Assembly (NCBI GenBank): GCA_014898415.1
Contig: RCTD01000015.1
Span: 1,240,001-1,304,000, forward strand
Reading direction: 5' to 3'
Origin: Stromatinia cepivora
Taxonomy: Eukaryota; Ascomycota; Leotiomycetes; Helotiales; Sclerotiniaceae
DNA: 64,000 nt
Position 1 is the stretch's first letter. Each line of letters begins with the position of its first letter. The notes under the pieces were generated by a model. It saw nothing but the letters and a program-made list of their open reading frames with translations. It was not told the DNA's origin and searched no databases. Both the position numbers and the translations under genes were made by a program. Shown here piece by piece: positions 46,177 through 58,090 of this stretch.

Positions 46177-46313
46177 ATTATTGATTATATAAATTGAACT
46201 TGAGATCTATAATTCTAGTAGAAGTAGAATTGAAGTTATCCCCAAATATAATCTGTACACCATTATAATCACATAACCTCAATTCTAATCCTATAATAAC
46301 CTCATTTCCAACA
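46177..46313 (-). repeat. 5' LTR of Copia-C, right piece
   Basis: 137 bp matching 28446-28577. It begins with ATTAT, the second copy of the Gypsy-D target duplication, and ends CCAACA. Confidence 0.92.
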
Positions 46314-46318
46314 TCATT

Positions 46319-46618
46319 TATTATAAAAAAAGCGAATTAATTATTATAAAGATCATTGAAGAAATCAAAGTTGTATATAAATTACAAGATCTAGGAAATA
46401 TTAAATGGTTTCTAGATATATATATACTCTATAATCGATCCAAGAAAAGTTATAACTAATCTATGATATATATATTGAGAAGATTACTAAGAAATTCAAA
46501 GCGATAAATAGAATAGTAAATATTCTGTTTTCAATAATGATATTTCAGAAAAATCAGGGTTAAGTTCCTATATATATTATAAAAATATATCAAAAGAAAA
46601 TAGGATTAGTATTATAAA
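46319..46618 (+). pseudogene. Copia-B pol, second part (RT end)
   Basis: Resumes the RT frame cut at 28411. Reads IIIKIIEEIKVVYKLQDLGN, IKWFLDIYILYNRSKKSY and EKITKKFKA-like text, the RT C-terminal part of Copia elements. Ends at element F. Confidence 0.85.
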
Positions 46619-46768
46619 TGTGACGAACCCAACGAGCGTTTAGAGATCAACCTTAGAATTAAAAGCTACAGAGTTAAAGAGAGTGTGCTACGAAGTTATA
46701 TATATGATCGGCTCGGAGCTTAGTACTGTATTAGCCCGATCGTACGCGATCATATATATCTTGTGATA
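46619..46768 (-). repeat. 3' LTR of element F (150 bp)
   Basis: Near-identical to 48144-48293, differing by transitions. Contains CGATCGTACGCGATC, an unusually CpG-rich core. Confidence 0.92.
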
Positions 46769-47599
46769 TTACCCCTCCCTTCTGAAAAGTTTATTTCGAA
46801 TTTACTTTAAACGAATGATTTAAATACAAAATGATCACTAATCTTCTTTTAATAAAAATTCCTAATATACGGATTGCATCACAATCAACAAATATACATT
46901 CATTATACTATATATTTTCTCCAAGCGATCTTCAAAATATCGGCCATTGATTATTTTTTTTAAATCCTTATCATCATCGCTTTCGGGCTCAATAGTTAAT
47001 ATAATAGCCGGAACAGATTCTTATCAATCTCAGACTCCTTGATATAGGTCTAATGGACAAGCTTATATCCAATAAAAATTATTTCTACATTATACATATT
47101 TATTTTGCTTGTATAAAAAAGTTCTTTCAAAAGGGGAAAATTCGGGCACTTGTATACAAAATAGAATCAAGGTACGATCGGGTTTATTCGATTGAGCATC
47201 AAAAGAATTAAAAGTATCAATAACATTAAGATTACTAACATCTATTAAATTGTAGTTTTGAGAATGGGATGGATTCTACAATATATATAGGGCTTTAGAT
47301 TTATTAGAATAGAATAATATAGGGAATTTATTTGTTGTACAAATAGTTAATTATTATATAATCTAAACAAAGTCAGAATAAGAATAGAAAAGAGAAAACT
47401 ATTGAGAAAAACGATTTCTAAAAATAATATTGAGTTTATTACAAAAGATTGAGATTTTATTCGAATCAGATTAATTCTGACTTTTGGCTTTGTAAAGAAT
47501 CCTTTCGAATTTTGCAATATAAATATATAAAGAATCGGTTCCTTGTTTAAAAATGAATAATTTATCTTTAGCTTTTTAAACTTTATTCGGATTGTTATA

Positions 47600-47990
47600 A
47601 ATATATATGAATTGATTTAGGATTGTTATATAATTTAAGAGAACATTTTGATCAAAAGAAAAAAGCTGAAATAGTATTATAGCTTATACATAAGATTCGA
47701 GATTGAAATAAACATAATAAAATTGAACTGTAAAATTGCCGATTACAACGTTGTCTACTTATAATTTCGTTCAAATCGAAGAAAACCAGATATCGAATTT
47801 TTGAGAACTACTACTGAACTTTTCAGGATCAGGGAGAAAGGGTTTCGGATAAGAAGGAATATAAACAGCAAAAATGTATTCGAGAATTAGAGAATATAGA
47901 AATGAGATTTCATCCCACTAACGAATCATTTCGTCACGAAGTTTTGCAATCGCAAGGTTTATCGAATCATAATCTATAGCTTAGAAATTA
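47600..47990 (-). pseudogene. Element F gag remnant
   Basis: Minus strand reads VYIPSYPKPFLPDPEKFSSS, QKFDIWFSSI, VDNVVIGNFTVQFYYVYFNL. This is the capsid-like start of fungal Gypsy gag proteins (proline-rich run, PDPEKFSGS-type motif, then K/R-rich helices). Stops interrupt it. No PR, RT or IN is found in the rest of F, and there is no room for them. Confidence 0.7.
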
Positions 47991-48143
47991 AGGGTAAAAA
48001 AAAAGACAATACTTTCGAATAATATCAAGAAGATCTATATACAAGCGAGAGAGCATAAATATATATTTAGATAAAAACAAACGGAGTGTATATAAACATA
48101 TATAAATATTATTCCATTTCTTATTTGAAAGAGCTTTTAATAA

Positions 48144-48293
48144 TGTAACGAACCCAACGAGCATTTAAAGATCAACCTTAGAATTAAAAGCTACAGAGTT
48201 AAAGAGAGTATACTACGAAGCTATATATATGATCGGCTCGGAGCTTAGTACCGTACTAGTCCGATCGTACGCGATCATGTGTATCTCGTGACA
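48144..48293 (-). repeat. 5' LTR of element F (150 bp)
   Basis: Second LTR; ends CTCGTGACA at 48293, after which Copia-B resumes. Confidence 0.92.
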
Positions 48294-49526
48294 TATTATA
48301 ATCATTATAAAAACGGATATATTATTTGCTATTTTATAATTGAGTCATTATTTAATCAATCCATCAAATGATTATATAAAAGCTATCGATCATTGTTTAT
48401 AATATTTATGAAATACAAGATATCTTACAATTCAATATAATAATAATCAAATATTATAATTTCTTGTTTTCTCAAATATTTTTTTTATAGATGATTCAGA
48501 TATTCGTTGATTATTTTAAGGGTATATTATATCCTTTTTCGATGGTTTGATTATATAAAAAGTTTTTAAATAAGATATTATAATTACTTCAATTATTAAA
48601 GCAAAGCTTTTTAGAGTTGAATATATATTAAAAAAAACTATAACAATTTTATGTTTCTTAAAGGAGATCGATTTAGTAATGAAAGAATCTATTATGATTT
48701 TTTGTAATAATTAATAAACGATCAGATTGGTAATCGATGAAAACGAATAGATTATTACAAAACTATATTATATCGATATTCAAAATATATAATTATATTA
48801 AGAATAGTCAAAAAAGAACTTTTATATAATCTATCTATTGATTATTAATATGATTATTGATAAACTTATCAAAAACCTTATAAAACAAAAGTTCTAATAT
48901 TTTCGATCCCTTTTTAATCTACAAAATATAAACAATAGGATTAGAGAATTTGAATAACGATAATCTGGATCATAAAGTTTGAATAACGATAATCTAGAGT
49001 TTATAATTCTTTTCTTTAATATAAATAAAATGAATTCTATTTGGTATTCCAGATCATTATATTTTTCTATAATGTATTCTAATTTGTATATTTTATATCC
49101 ATTGGAAAACAAAAGAATAATTAAAGTCGATTATTCCTTTTTTCTTCATTTTCTTTTCCTTAAAGAAGAATAAACTTTTTTCTAAATTCAATAACTTGAA
49201 ATTTAAATAAAAGAGTTTTAGGATTATCTGTAATAAATAATAAACAAGGAATAATTAAAGTAATCGAAATTATTAATACTATTAGTATTATAAAAGTCAA
49301 AGGATTATTCTTCCTTTCTTTTTTTTTCGGATATATTATTTACTCTTTTCTTTTTTTCTTTTCAATTATTCTTTTTCTTTTAATATACTTTTTCCATTTA
49401 ATCTTTCAAAGATTCTGATAAGTAATATAATAAGAAGAGAAGAAATGATGATATAGGGGTGAAGGAATAATTTCTCTCTTTTTCTTGATCTCCAATATCA
49501 TTTTTATTGTAATTCTGTATCCCTAT
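48294..49526 (+). pseudogene. Copia-B pol, third part (RNase H)
   Basis: Resumes with LINPSNDYIKAIDHCL, YLYEIQDILQFNI and FVDYFKGILYPFS, the RNase H region of the Copia-A family. It continues into the 3' region to a point equivalent to 5216 of Copia-A. The small ORFs on both strands near 48894-49173 are fragments of or antisense to this. Confidence 0.75.
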
Positions 49527-49685
49527 TCTTGGAGGAGGTTGATTGATTAATAATAATGAATAATATAATAATAATATTATTCATTATTATTATAGTGGAA
49601 GACTTAGTTATATAGTTTAAAAAAATGATCGAATATATAATGATTGAAATCAAAATATAAGTGTATTGAATATTGAGTTTATTTT

Positions 49686-49911
49686 TGTCGGAATATGAAT
49701 CACGTGCATGGTAAGGATGGTAAGGATGGTAAGGATGGTAAGGATGATAAGGATCATGTAAGTATTAATACTTGCATTAATATTTTAACATATATTATTA
49801 TATAGATCTTTACCTTTTATAGATTTTAGCTCTTTAGGCAAATCAAAATGTATTAATAGTTCTATATATTCATTGATGAACCTTACTTCCCTATATACAG
49901 TTATCCTGATA
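49686..49911 (+). repeat. 5' LTR of element G with 9-bp minisatellite
   Basis: Contains about five tandem TAAGGATGG-type units near 49710-49755. Confidence 0.92.
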
Positions 49912-50699
49912 TTGATCAGTTTTTGTTATAATGATATTACAGATCAGATATTAGGAATTGATATAAAGAATTACAAACTCTAAATCAATTTCGATTTTGT
50001 TTTTGTAATTGAATAAAGGTATTTCGTTACAAAACGAAGTATTTTTATGCTAAAGGATAAATCTTTAATTATTGAGCAATTCAAGAGAATCGAAGAATCA
50101 AGAATAGCAGTCATCTAATAGCGAATTTGAAGTTCACTTCTTGATTCAATTATTCTGTATTCATTACGCATTTATCAGATAGTATAGGGTATACATCTAA
50201 AGAAAACCTAAAAGCAATTTCGAGTTTTTCGTTATACTCACTTTTTCACAAAAAACCATTTCATTTATTTATTTTATACAAATTATCAATTACATACAAG
50301 ATTAATCAATCCGATTTGATTAATTTCATTACCTTGACTGTTCTGCTCATTTCGGTCAAATCTGTTTCGATCAAACCCGATTACTTTAGTCAATTTTGAT
50401 CAATTTTGGTCAATTTCGATCGATTCGATCAATTAACCCCAACCTCGAAATATCTTTAGGATTCAATAATATTGTATATAGTACAAATGAAGCTTCATTA
50501 TAGTATATATTTCGTATACTACGAATCTGTACTCAAGCTCTTTTTTAAAACTATCTTAAAAACTTTGTAACAATCAATTTCGAAACAACCTGAAAATATA
50601 CGACAATTATTACCATGACGATTATAACAGGTATATTCGAGAACTTTCTTATAATCCTTTATCTTGAAAGAATATGAATCCTATTGTTATCAATATCAA

Positions 50700-53600
50700 T
50701 CATTTTATATATCAGAAGTGAAGAATATAATGAATGGGTAGATAAATAGAAATACAATTAATTCATATTTATAGAAGAAAATCCTTAGGAAATCATCGAT
50801 TTTTGCAAATATAAATTGGAGTTCTATATAATATATGACTATATCGATAAAGATCTATAGGGTGATTATTGCAGCGATTTTGTAGATTTCAAAGTTGAGT
50901 ATTTCGAATTTGTCAATTTAAAAATTATATTTAGATTATACATTAAATTGAAAACAGATGATTTGTTTATCAAAAAGATAATACAATATACGGAGCTGAT
51001 AATCAGCGAAACCTTAATCGAAACATTTTATACCCTATATATACTATGATCAAATGAACAAATTCGAAAGGCAAAAATAAATCGATACTTCTAATTCCGA
51101 TCAAAAACTATCCTAAACCAAATCAAGATACTCGATAACAATGTATATCTGGATATCATCTCTGAAGATCTAATACCCTTATTCAATTTTAAAAGAAAAG
51201 AATAATTTGTATAGATAAATACAAGGCAATTATTTTCAATATAATGCAAAAGAATTCAATCATTACAATTAGATAAGAAATCAGGATCTTATATATTCAA
51301 GGAACTCTCAGATAACGAATATCAAGATTTAGGATAGAAACAATATTCAATATCATTACAATTATTATATAATAATAATATATCATTTGAAGATAAAAAA
51401 CTATCGAATAGAAAGAAATCTATTTATAGTAAAGGATTATCAAATAGATTATTTAACAATAGGAAACCCTTAAATAATAATAAATACTTCGGAAACGATT
51501 GTAAGGCAGATAATATAGATCAAAATGATATTTATATATATCCCTATAGAAACAATAAAGGAGGAAGAAATTTATTTAATAATGAAGAAAACAATAGTTT
51601 AGGAAACTATAAGAATAAATTATTTGATTATATATATAGCAATAATATCGATCGTAACTTTGGAAACCTTAAGAAACTTTACAATAATGTCAACAAATAT
51701 ATTAGCCAAGATGATAATTTCGATTACAAGTATACTATCTTCCTCAATCATTACAAAAGAATTAATATCCATCCAAACCTTTACACAAAAATGTTCCCTA
51801 TAATACTAAAGGAAAAGGCTCTTATATTCTATTATTCGAACTTTAATCATATTCCAAATACAATGAAGAGTATCTACGAAATAATGAAAATATCTTTTGA
51901 AGAAAAAGGATATCAATGCGAACTCATAGAAAAATAGGATCATACAATACTCAAAACAATTATTATATAGAACCCTGGAAAATCGATATTAAAATGCCTG
52001 GATATTATAATTACCAAATTTCGGCATCTTCAAAAAGGTTTACCAAAAGAACTTCAAACAATTGTATATATCCAAAGAAAGATTCTTAATGTATATAACC
52101 GTATATCAGTATATAACCAAATGTACTATCGACCTTCAAAATCTGTAATCGGATTTATCAAGGATCTATAAGGTTCCACCTCTATATACAAAAAATCACA
52201 TCCAAACGAAAACGAGATATTCTATACAGATCGAGTATACAATCAGAAGAACCCCAGGTACAATCACGAATACAAATCCAATCAACGATTTTCTATTTAT
52301 ACAAAAGGAACTAAAAAATGCTTCGTTTGTAAAAAAGAAGGCTATTGATTAAACAAGTATATAGAAACTGAATAAACTAAATCGAAATGTAAATATAGAG
52401 AACTATTCAAAGATAACAATAAAAACTTCGGATCATATTTCGAATAATACATTATCGAATACAAAGGAACTTTATCGGATATCAATATTGATAAAAAATT
52501 TATAATATATATTCAAAATAATTCAAAGGAGAATATAAAGAATAATGGTCCAGAGTATATTTAGATTTTATTCTATGGATCAATTAATGGAAAGGAAATT
52601 ACAATAAACTTATTCAATAAAACAACAATATATATTCTAACTAACCTTATCAATAAACTAATTAACAAAACCAAAGGGTACAAAGCTTTCTTCTCGAAAT
52701 ACGATAACAAAAAGTTTCAAGGTATTATTATCGATACAGGAGTATCCCAATAATCTACAATAGAATTCAAACAATACCAAGTATACTAAAAAGATGTTGA
52801 GAATATTATATTGAATACAAATAGAGCAGAAATCGCAAAGATGATATTCGGAATCGGAAAGGCCGAATCAATCGGATCGATTCAACTGAACCTACTTTCA
52901 GAAATTATCGAATTCTATATTATAAAATCAGAAACATTATTTTTATTATCGTTATAGGATATAGATCGACTTGGGGTATATTATAATAATATTATCGATG
53001 CATTTGTATTATCAATTGCAAACCATTCTTGTATTCGCAAATTCAAGTATATAGTATTACTTTGAAATATAAAAATCCAGCAATTTATATAAATATCTAT
53101 CGATATAAACAATTATTATCTGATCGAATCGGAAATATAGAGATTATATCGTCGTTTCGATTATTCTTTTGTAAACAGATTTTATCGAGTTCTTCAATAT
53201 ACAGGCTATACAGATATTATTTAAAGAGATCTCGAGAAACTTACGAAATTCTACGAATATTATCAAAAATACAGAAAATCCTTAGGCAGATTCAAATTCA
53301 ACCTTTACAACAATATCGAATTTAATTATTCGATTATAATCGATATCATATATATCAATAATAAACCAATATTATATATTATCAATAAAAAAATCAGATT
53401 TCAAGCAGTACAATAGCTCGATAATATTAATACAAAATATATATAGAATAAATTAAGAATATACTGGATAGATATATATCTAGACCCACCAGATTATATT
53501 ATTCATAATACCGGGAAAAATTTTGTAAACAAGGAATTCAAATAATATACTGAAATGATAACGATCATTACGAAAAGCGTATTCGTCGAAGTATATTGAT

Positions 53601-55990
53601 CGATCGGAATAATTAAACATTATTATTAAATTATTCGACATACATACAATATCATCAAAGAAGAATTCAAAGATATTAGAATAACGAAAGAATCGGCACT
53701 ACAAATAGTAATGAAAATAATAAATGATACCACTGGTTTTGATGGAATTGTATCTACCCTTTTAATATTTAAAGTATATCCGCAAATAAGCAAATTCGAT
53801 TCATCGATATTTAATATTCAATAACGATTCAATATAATCAAAAAAGCAAATAACAAAATCAAAAAGTTCCAAACTAAAAGACAAGTAGTAGATACATTGA
53901 ATCAATGTAACGGTTCAAATACAATTCCAATTTACAAACTATCAATCAATTCAAAGATATAGATATAGAAAAAAGGAAACAATCGAATTACCGAATGAAT
54001 AGGGCTATTCATATTACTACAAATCAAAGGCGAAATCTGTATAATATAATTACCAAGCAGATCTATGATCTTTCGATCTATAATAGTGAAACTTTATACA
54101 ATCGAAACAGATATACTAATAGAACCCATCATACAAACAGAATATATTACAACAGAACAAATCCTTTAGGAAACATCCTTGAAGGATCTCGAAACCGTTA
54201 TCCAGAAGAAATTTAAGATCGTCTTAAAAAACGCAGCAAAAGCGAATCCCGGTATCCTTCAAGTAATTGTTCTTTTAATAAGAATATCATATAATATAAT
54301 AAATACAATATCAATCGAAATTATAGTAATATACCTTATTGAGGATACAATAGCAATACCAAATATAGCTATCTACCTTCAAGATAATGAAAAAGAAAAT
54401 ATCATCGAATCCTTCAACGAAAACCTATTGACATTTGATATACCCCAAAATCTATCGATCTACAAAGAATCAAGAAAGAAGGAAATTAATGATTTAATAA
54501 AAAACAGTATATTCGAAATCATACAACAAACAAATATACCAGAAGATATACAAATATTCAAATCAAGATTCATCGATAAGATCAAAAACAAAGGCATTAA
54601 AAAATATTCCCGAAATCGAGATTTGTAATCCAGATATAAAATGATACAGAAAAGAGAATAGTATTAACATAATCATCCATAATTCAGCGAGCAAATCAAT
54701 GTTTGATATTAAATATTATAACTATTCTATAATCAATTGTACAAACAACTTTATATATTAAGGATATTATTCAAGTTTATATACAAACAGCATTCAATCT
54801 AATACAATTGTTCTACATTTTACTATCTAAGGAAATAGAACTTATAAAGGGAACACTATTACAAATAATCAAATTATTATATAGTATATCAGAAACTAGA
54901 AATCATTGATTTAGCATTTACTACAATTATCATTTTACCGCACTCCAAATGATCCAATCAACCTACAACCCCTATTTAATATATACCAAACAGGAAAACG
55001 AAGTATTCGGATTAATAGAATTTCAAACGGATAATACAATCATTATAGCCAATAAAGTATTCGCAAATAAAGAATAAAAAGAACTCAAAAATACAAAATT
55101 TCTTACAAAGAATCGAAAAACCTTATCACCCGAGAACCCCCTCAAATTCAACAGAACTATCATCATCCAAACAAACAACAGCTCCATTTATATCAATCAA
55201 GAAAAACAATATACGAATCTACAATTCATCAAAACATAACCAATCGATATTCATAATACAAAAAACAAAGTTCGAAAAAACACAACCCCAAAAGATCAAT
55301 ATATTACTCAATATACAAAAGGAACTTATATTTCAACAATATATCAATCAAAAACATCATTCGCTCTTTTTTTTGCTACCCAAATTATCAACCCCAAAGA
55401 AAAAGATACAAAATTAATAAATAAAACAATCCAATAGCAAATGAACAATTCAACTAAAAGATTGAAATTCATACTATTCGATCTCGATTCACTGAAATTA
55501 ATAATATTCATAAATATATCATTCACTAACAATTGAAATCTGTCCTTGCAAATCGAATATATCATCGTATTAATGGATAAAAACAACAAAGCAAACCTAA
55601 TTCATTGATTATCCATCAAATATAAAAGAATCATTAGAAATATATTAACATCGGAACTTTACAATATAACCTTGGAATTCGATATTAACATAGCACTCAA
55701 AAGCATTATCGGAAATATATTACCAAAACAGAAAATACCATTAATCATATATATAGATTCGAAATCGCTTTACAATTGTTTTACGAAACTAAATTCAATA
55801 CAAAAGAAAAGATTGATGATTGATCTAATAACTTTGCAGCAATTATATGAACGAAAGAAAATAATGAAAATCAAATAGATTAATAAAGAATCTAACCCTA
55901 TTGATACAATAACAAAGATAAAATCATATTAAGCTTTTAGAGATCTTGTAAAGAATAATACAATCAAGATTAAGATTATAGAATAAATGG
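50700..55990 (+). pseudogene. Element G gag-pol (Copia order), with stops and frame changes
   Basis: The gag part has a zinc-knuckle remnant KKCFVCKKEGYW near 52315-52350. The protease keeps its active-site triplet in GIIIDTGVSQ (about 52720-52755), followed by DIDRLGVYYNN, a segment I associate with fungal Copia polyproteins. The integrase keeps DLEKLTKFYEYYQK (zinc segment, about 53230-53270) and YWIDIYLDPPDYIIHNTGKN with both aspartates. It continues through INDTTGFDGIVSTLL. RT starts SRKKEINDLIKNSIFEII and FKSRFIDKIKNKG in an open frame (54179-54628). RNase H ends with PLIIYIDSKSLYNCFTKL and RLMIDLITLQQLYERKKI (55672-55878). The 53029-53325 frame is a shadow of the integrase. Confidence 0.9.
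54212..54228. promoter_or_regulatory. Palindrome TTTAAGATCGTCTTAAA in element G
   Basis: Equals the element E palindrome (reverse-complement form) with one C-to-T change. A more mutated candidate, TTTAAAACTATCTTAAA, is at 50544-50560 and differs only by transitions. Confidence 0.4.
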
Positions 55991-56222
55991 AGAGACCAGA
56001 GTGTGATAGAGAGAAAATGATATAAATACAGGAATCGAAAAACGAATACAAAATAAAAACCATTATGGGCATATATTCAATCATCGGATATATAATCATT
56101 TCATGTATAAGTTGATTTGAACAAAGGAACAAAACGAGAGCTAGGATTGGAAAGAGTACTTACTTGCCGGGCATGTATATTCCTGGAGTATATGATACTT
56201 CGACTTTAAGAGAAGTTGCCAG

Positions 56223-56484
56223 TATCAGAATATAAATCATGTGTATAATAAAGATGGTAAGGATAATAAGAATGATAAGGATGGTAAGAATAATAAGAAT
56301 AATAAGGATAATAAAAATGATAAGGATTATGTAAGCACTAGTACTTGTACTAATATCTCGGTATACACCATTATATAGATCTTTACCCTCTATAAATTCT
56401 AGCTCTCTAGGCAAATCAAAACATATTAATAGTTCTATACGTTCGTTGATGAACCTCACTTCCCCGTGTACAGTTGTCCCGACA
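56223..56484 (+). repeat. 3' LTR of element G with expanded minisatellite
   Basis: Longer tandem run of TAAGGATGG-like units (about 56250-56330). Ends CCCGACA. Confidence 0.92.
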
Positions 56485-56859
56485 ATTTTGCTTGTTTTTC
56501 AGAAGAATTCTTTGAAGAAAATCTTCTTATTTATAATATTTGATAGGATTCTATAAAATTCTATAATATTCTATAATTATAAATAAAATAGATTTAAATC
56601 GAATCTTATAGAATTGTTTTATATAATGAAATAAAATAATAACTAATAATATTTAATCTTAGAAATAAGAAAGTTCTATATGCTTTTATTATATTCTATT
56701 CCATTGTAAATTATTCTAATATAATATATGATCAAGATTTTGTATAATAATAAAATTTAATAATATGAAATTATATTATTAATATATCACGTGATCATAT
56801 AACCATCGGTTCGGTTAATATTATTAAGTGATTTAATAAACTTATTAGAAATTCTTATA

Positions 56860-57668
56860 TATTGTTTGTTTATCTATTAGATATAGGTTTAATAGCCTAT
56901 TCTATAGGAAGATTGATTTCGGTATATCAATTGGAGAGATGAATCTATTCTTGAACTATTAGAAATGGGGGAATAATTTCACTCTCCTCATTTTCATATA
57001 TTATTATTGTAACTCATTTTCGATTATCTAATTGTATTGATTTATTTCTATTACGTTTTTTAATGCTAATAATAATCACTGCCGCACACACAACCCCCAC
57101 TACAAAGTTTGTTTTATCGAAATTATAGAAATCGCTATTCAAAATGCTATATTTCGCTTGTATATTTGCAATTAATCAAAATCATTCTTCAATAAGTTTA
57201 GGATCTTCATAAAGAGCTTTTTGAAAGTTATAAATACAATTAAAATGTATCTTTAATTCGATTCAACGTTTTACGAATCGATATACCCAAAACTTTCCAA
57301 TATACTTCATACTCTTCGATTCAAGAATATAATTCGCTATATCTTCCATATCTTTGATTTTAGATGGAAATCCTTTTTAATCTATATCAAGTATATATTC
57401 AATAATCATTTTCTTTTTCAATTCTATAATCTTATAATAATTTGTTTCGAATCTCTGTACACAAAATTAAATCGTTTATTCTGTAACTAATTATTGTACG
57501 AAATATATTATATAATCGAGCAACCTTCCGAATATTTAATTTTTTATCTTTTTGAAAAGCTTCAATGATTAAGAGTAAATGTACTTTTTTATTTGTAGAT
57601 TTTATAATAAATGGTTGATAAATACGTGTTGAATATGAAGAGTATAAATTGAGATGAAAGTGGCCCAT
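56860..57668 (-). pseudogene. Fot1/pogo-type transposase, truncated
   Basis: Minus strand from 57668. The N-terminal open frame has a psq/CENP-B-like helix-turn-helix (EAFQKDKKLNIRKVARLYNI, then RTIISYRIND). It continues with ILDIDSKGFPSKIKDMEDIA-like text, GKFWVYRFVKR (CENP-B type second domain), and DFYNFDKTNFVVGVV. The last stretch carries the first catalytic Asp of the DDE domain near 57100. IIPPF and LSNWYTEINLPIEW-like text follow. The frame is cut at 56860 by R, so the second half of the catalytic domain is absent. Stops and transitions show RIP. Confidence 0.85.
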
Positions 57669-57712
57669 TCAGTGATATGGCCCACTTGGTGATAAATTAC
57701 GTTAATTGTAAA
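57655..57712 (-). repeat. Terminal region of the Fot1-like element
   Basis: Two GTGGCCCA-type boxes (57659-57666 and 57677-57686, one strand) about 20 bp apart lie beside the transposase start. Paired boxes of this kind recur at 60700, 61200 and 63880. Confidence 0.6.
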
Positions 57713-58090
57713 AAAATTTGAGAATAGTTTCATATTTTGAAATTTGGGAATAGCTTCAAATTTTGATCGAATTCTATAACGAATTTTAATATTAAATAGA
57801 AAAGATAAAAAAAAGATAGATTATGTTTATATTTTATATATTTTTTTATATAAAAATCAAACAGAATAAGAAAGCTTTAAATTTCGATATCCTTGTTTTT
57901 CATTTTAAAACGATTCTTTCTTTAATGAGATAAAATTGATAATCAATAGATAAATAATTACAATATATATATTCGGATTATTCAAATTATAATTTATCAA
58001 ATCTAAACCTCATAACCAATCTATAATTAGTAAATAAACGAAATTTCGAAACCAATCCGTTTATAATTGTGGTTAACTGTATTCAATCTA
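57713..58090. other. AT-rich spacer
   Basis: No gene or repeat recognised. Base composition rises to normal at about 58090. Confidence 0.5.

Larger units (their letters stand above)
28412..46313 (-). mobile_element. Copia-C: Copia element on the minus strand, host of Gypsy-D
   Basis: LTRs are 166 bp with TGTTGG...TTAACA termini on the minus strand. The 3' LTR is 28412-28577. The 5' LTR is split into 32375-32408 and 46177-46313 by Gypsy-D, and removal of one ATTAT copy restores exactly 166 bp. The target duplication in Copia-B is TTATT (28407-28411) and TCATT (46314-46318). The empty site in Copia-A confirms the join. The internal part of 3.8 kb (28578-32374) is short for an autonomous Copia element. 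Confidence 0.92.
46619..48293 (-). mobile_element. Element F: small non-autonomous LTR element with gag only
   Basis: 1675 bp. Two direct 150-bp LTRs (46619-46768 and 48144-48293) with inverted termini TGT.ACGA and TCGTGACA bracket 1375 bp. A purine tract on the minus strand (AGAAGGGAGGGG, 46771-46782) abuts the left LTR, so the element runs on the minus strand. The flanks of the tract (CAGAAGGGAGGGG against CTGAAGAGAAAGG) and the LTR ends resemble those of Gypsy-D, suggesting D-like elements as helper. It interrupts the Copia-B RT/RNase H frame. The flanks (ATAAA left, TATTA right) do not form a clean duplication. Confidence 0.88.
23304..49526 (+). mobile_element. Copia-B: Copia-A family element carrying the nested insertions
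   Basis: 5' LTR at 23304-23612, internal sequence 23613-28411, resuming at 46319-46618 and again at 48294-49526. The pieces are joined by comparison with Copia-A, which supplies the uninterrupted order. The first gap is Copia-C with its contents, and the second is element F. At 49526 similarity to Copia-A stops at an R repeat. The 3' LTR is not present in the window, so the element is truncated or its end was removed by recombination at R. Base changes relative to Copia-A are mostly transitions. Confidence 0.9.
49686..56484 (+). mobile_element. Element G: full-length mutated Copia retrotransposon
   Basis: 6799 bp with LTRs 49686-49911 (226 bp) and 56223-56484 (262 bp). Termini are TGTCGG and CCGACA, and the target duplication ATTTT is perfect (49681-49685, 56485-56489). 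The LTR length difference is 36 bp, consistent with four units of a 9-bp minisatellite. All Copia domains are present in order gag, PR, IN, RT, RNase H on the + strand. A purine-rich AAGAGAAG lies 9 bp before the 3' LTR. Confidence 0.95.
49527..56859 (+). repeat. R repeat copy 2, split by element G
   Basis: 49527-49685 plus 56485-56859, less the 5-bp ATTTT duplication, is exactly 529 bp. Left neighbour is Copia-B, right neighbour is a Fot1-like transposase; no target duplication around R itself. Confidence 0.92.

Noticed and set aside
46614..48298. A 5-bp target duplication around element F
   Set aside because: Flanks are ATAAA and TATTA. Shifting the borders does not give a clean match, so none is claimed.
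53029..53325. 98-codon plus-strand ORF in element G
   Set aside because: The true integrase reads in another frame (LEKLTKFYEYYQK); this frame is a chance opening.
55344..55589. 81-codon minus-strand ORF, with a similar 69-codon ORF at 23054-23263
   Set aside because: Both are antisense to the Copia RNase H of element G and of Copia-I. The similarity reflects the sense-strand gene.
1861..57700. Mitochondrial or other organelle origin because of the very high AT content
   Set aside because: Retrotransposon LTRs, target duplications and decayed gag-pol genes explain it, and differences between copies are transitions typical of RIP. No organelle genes are visible.
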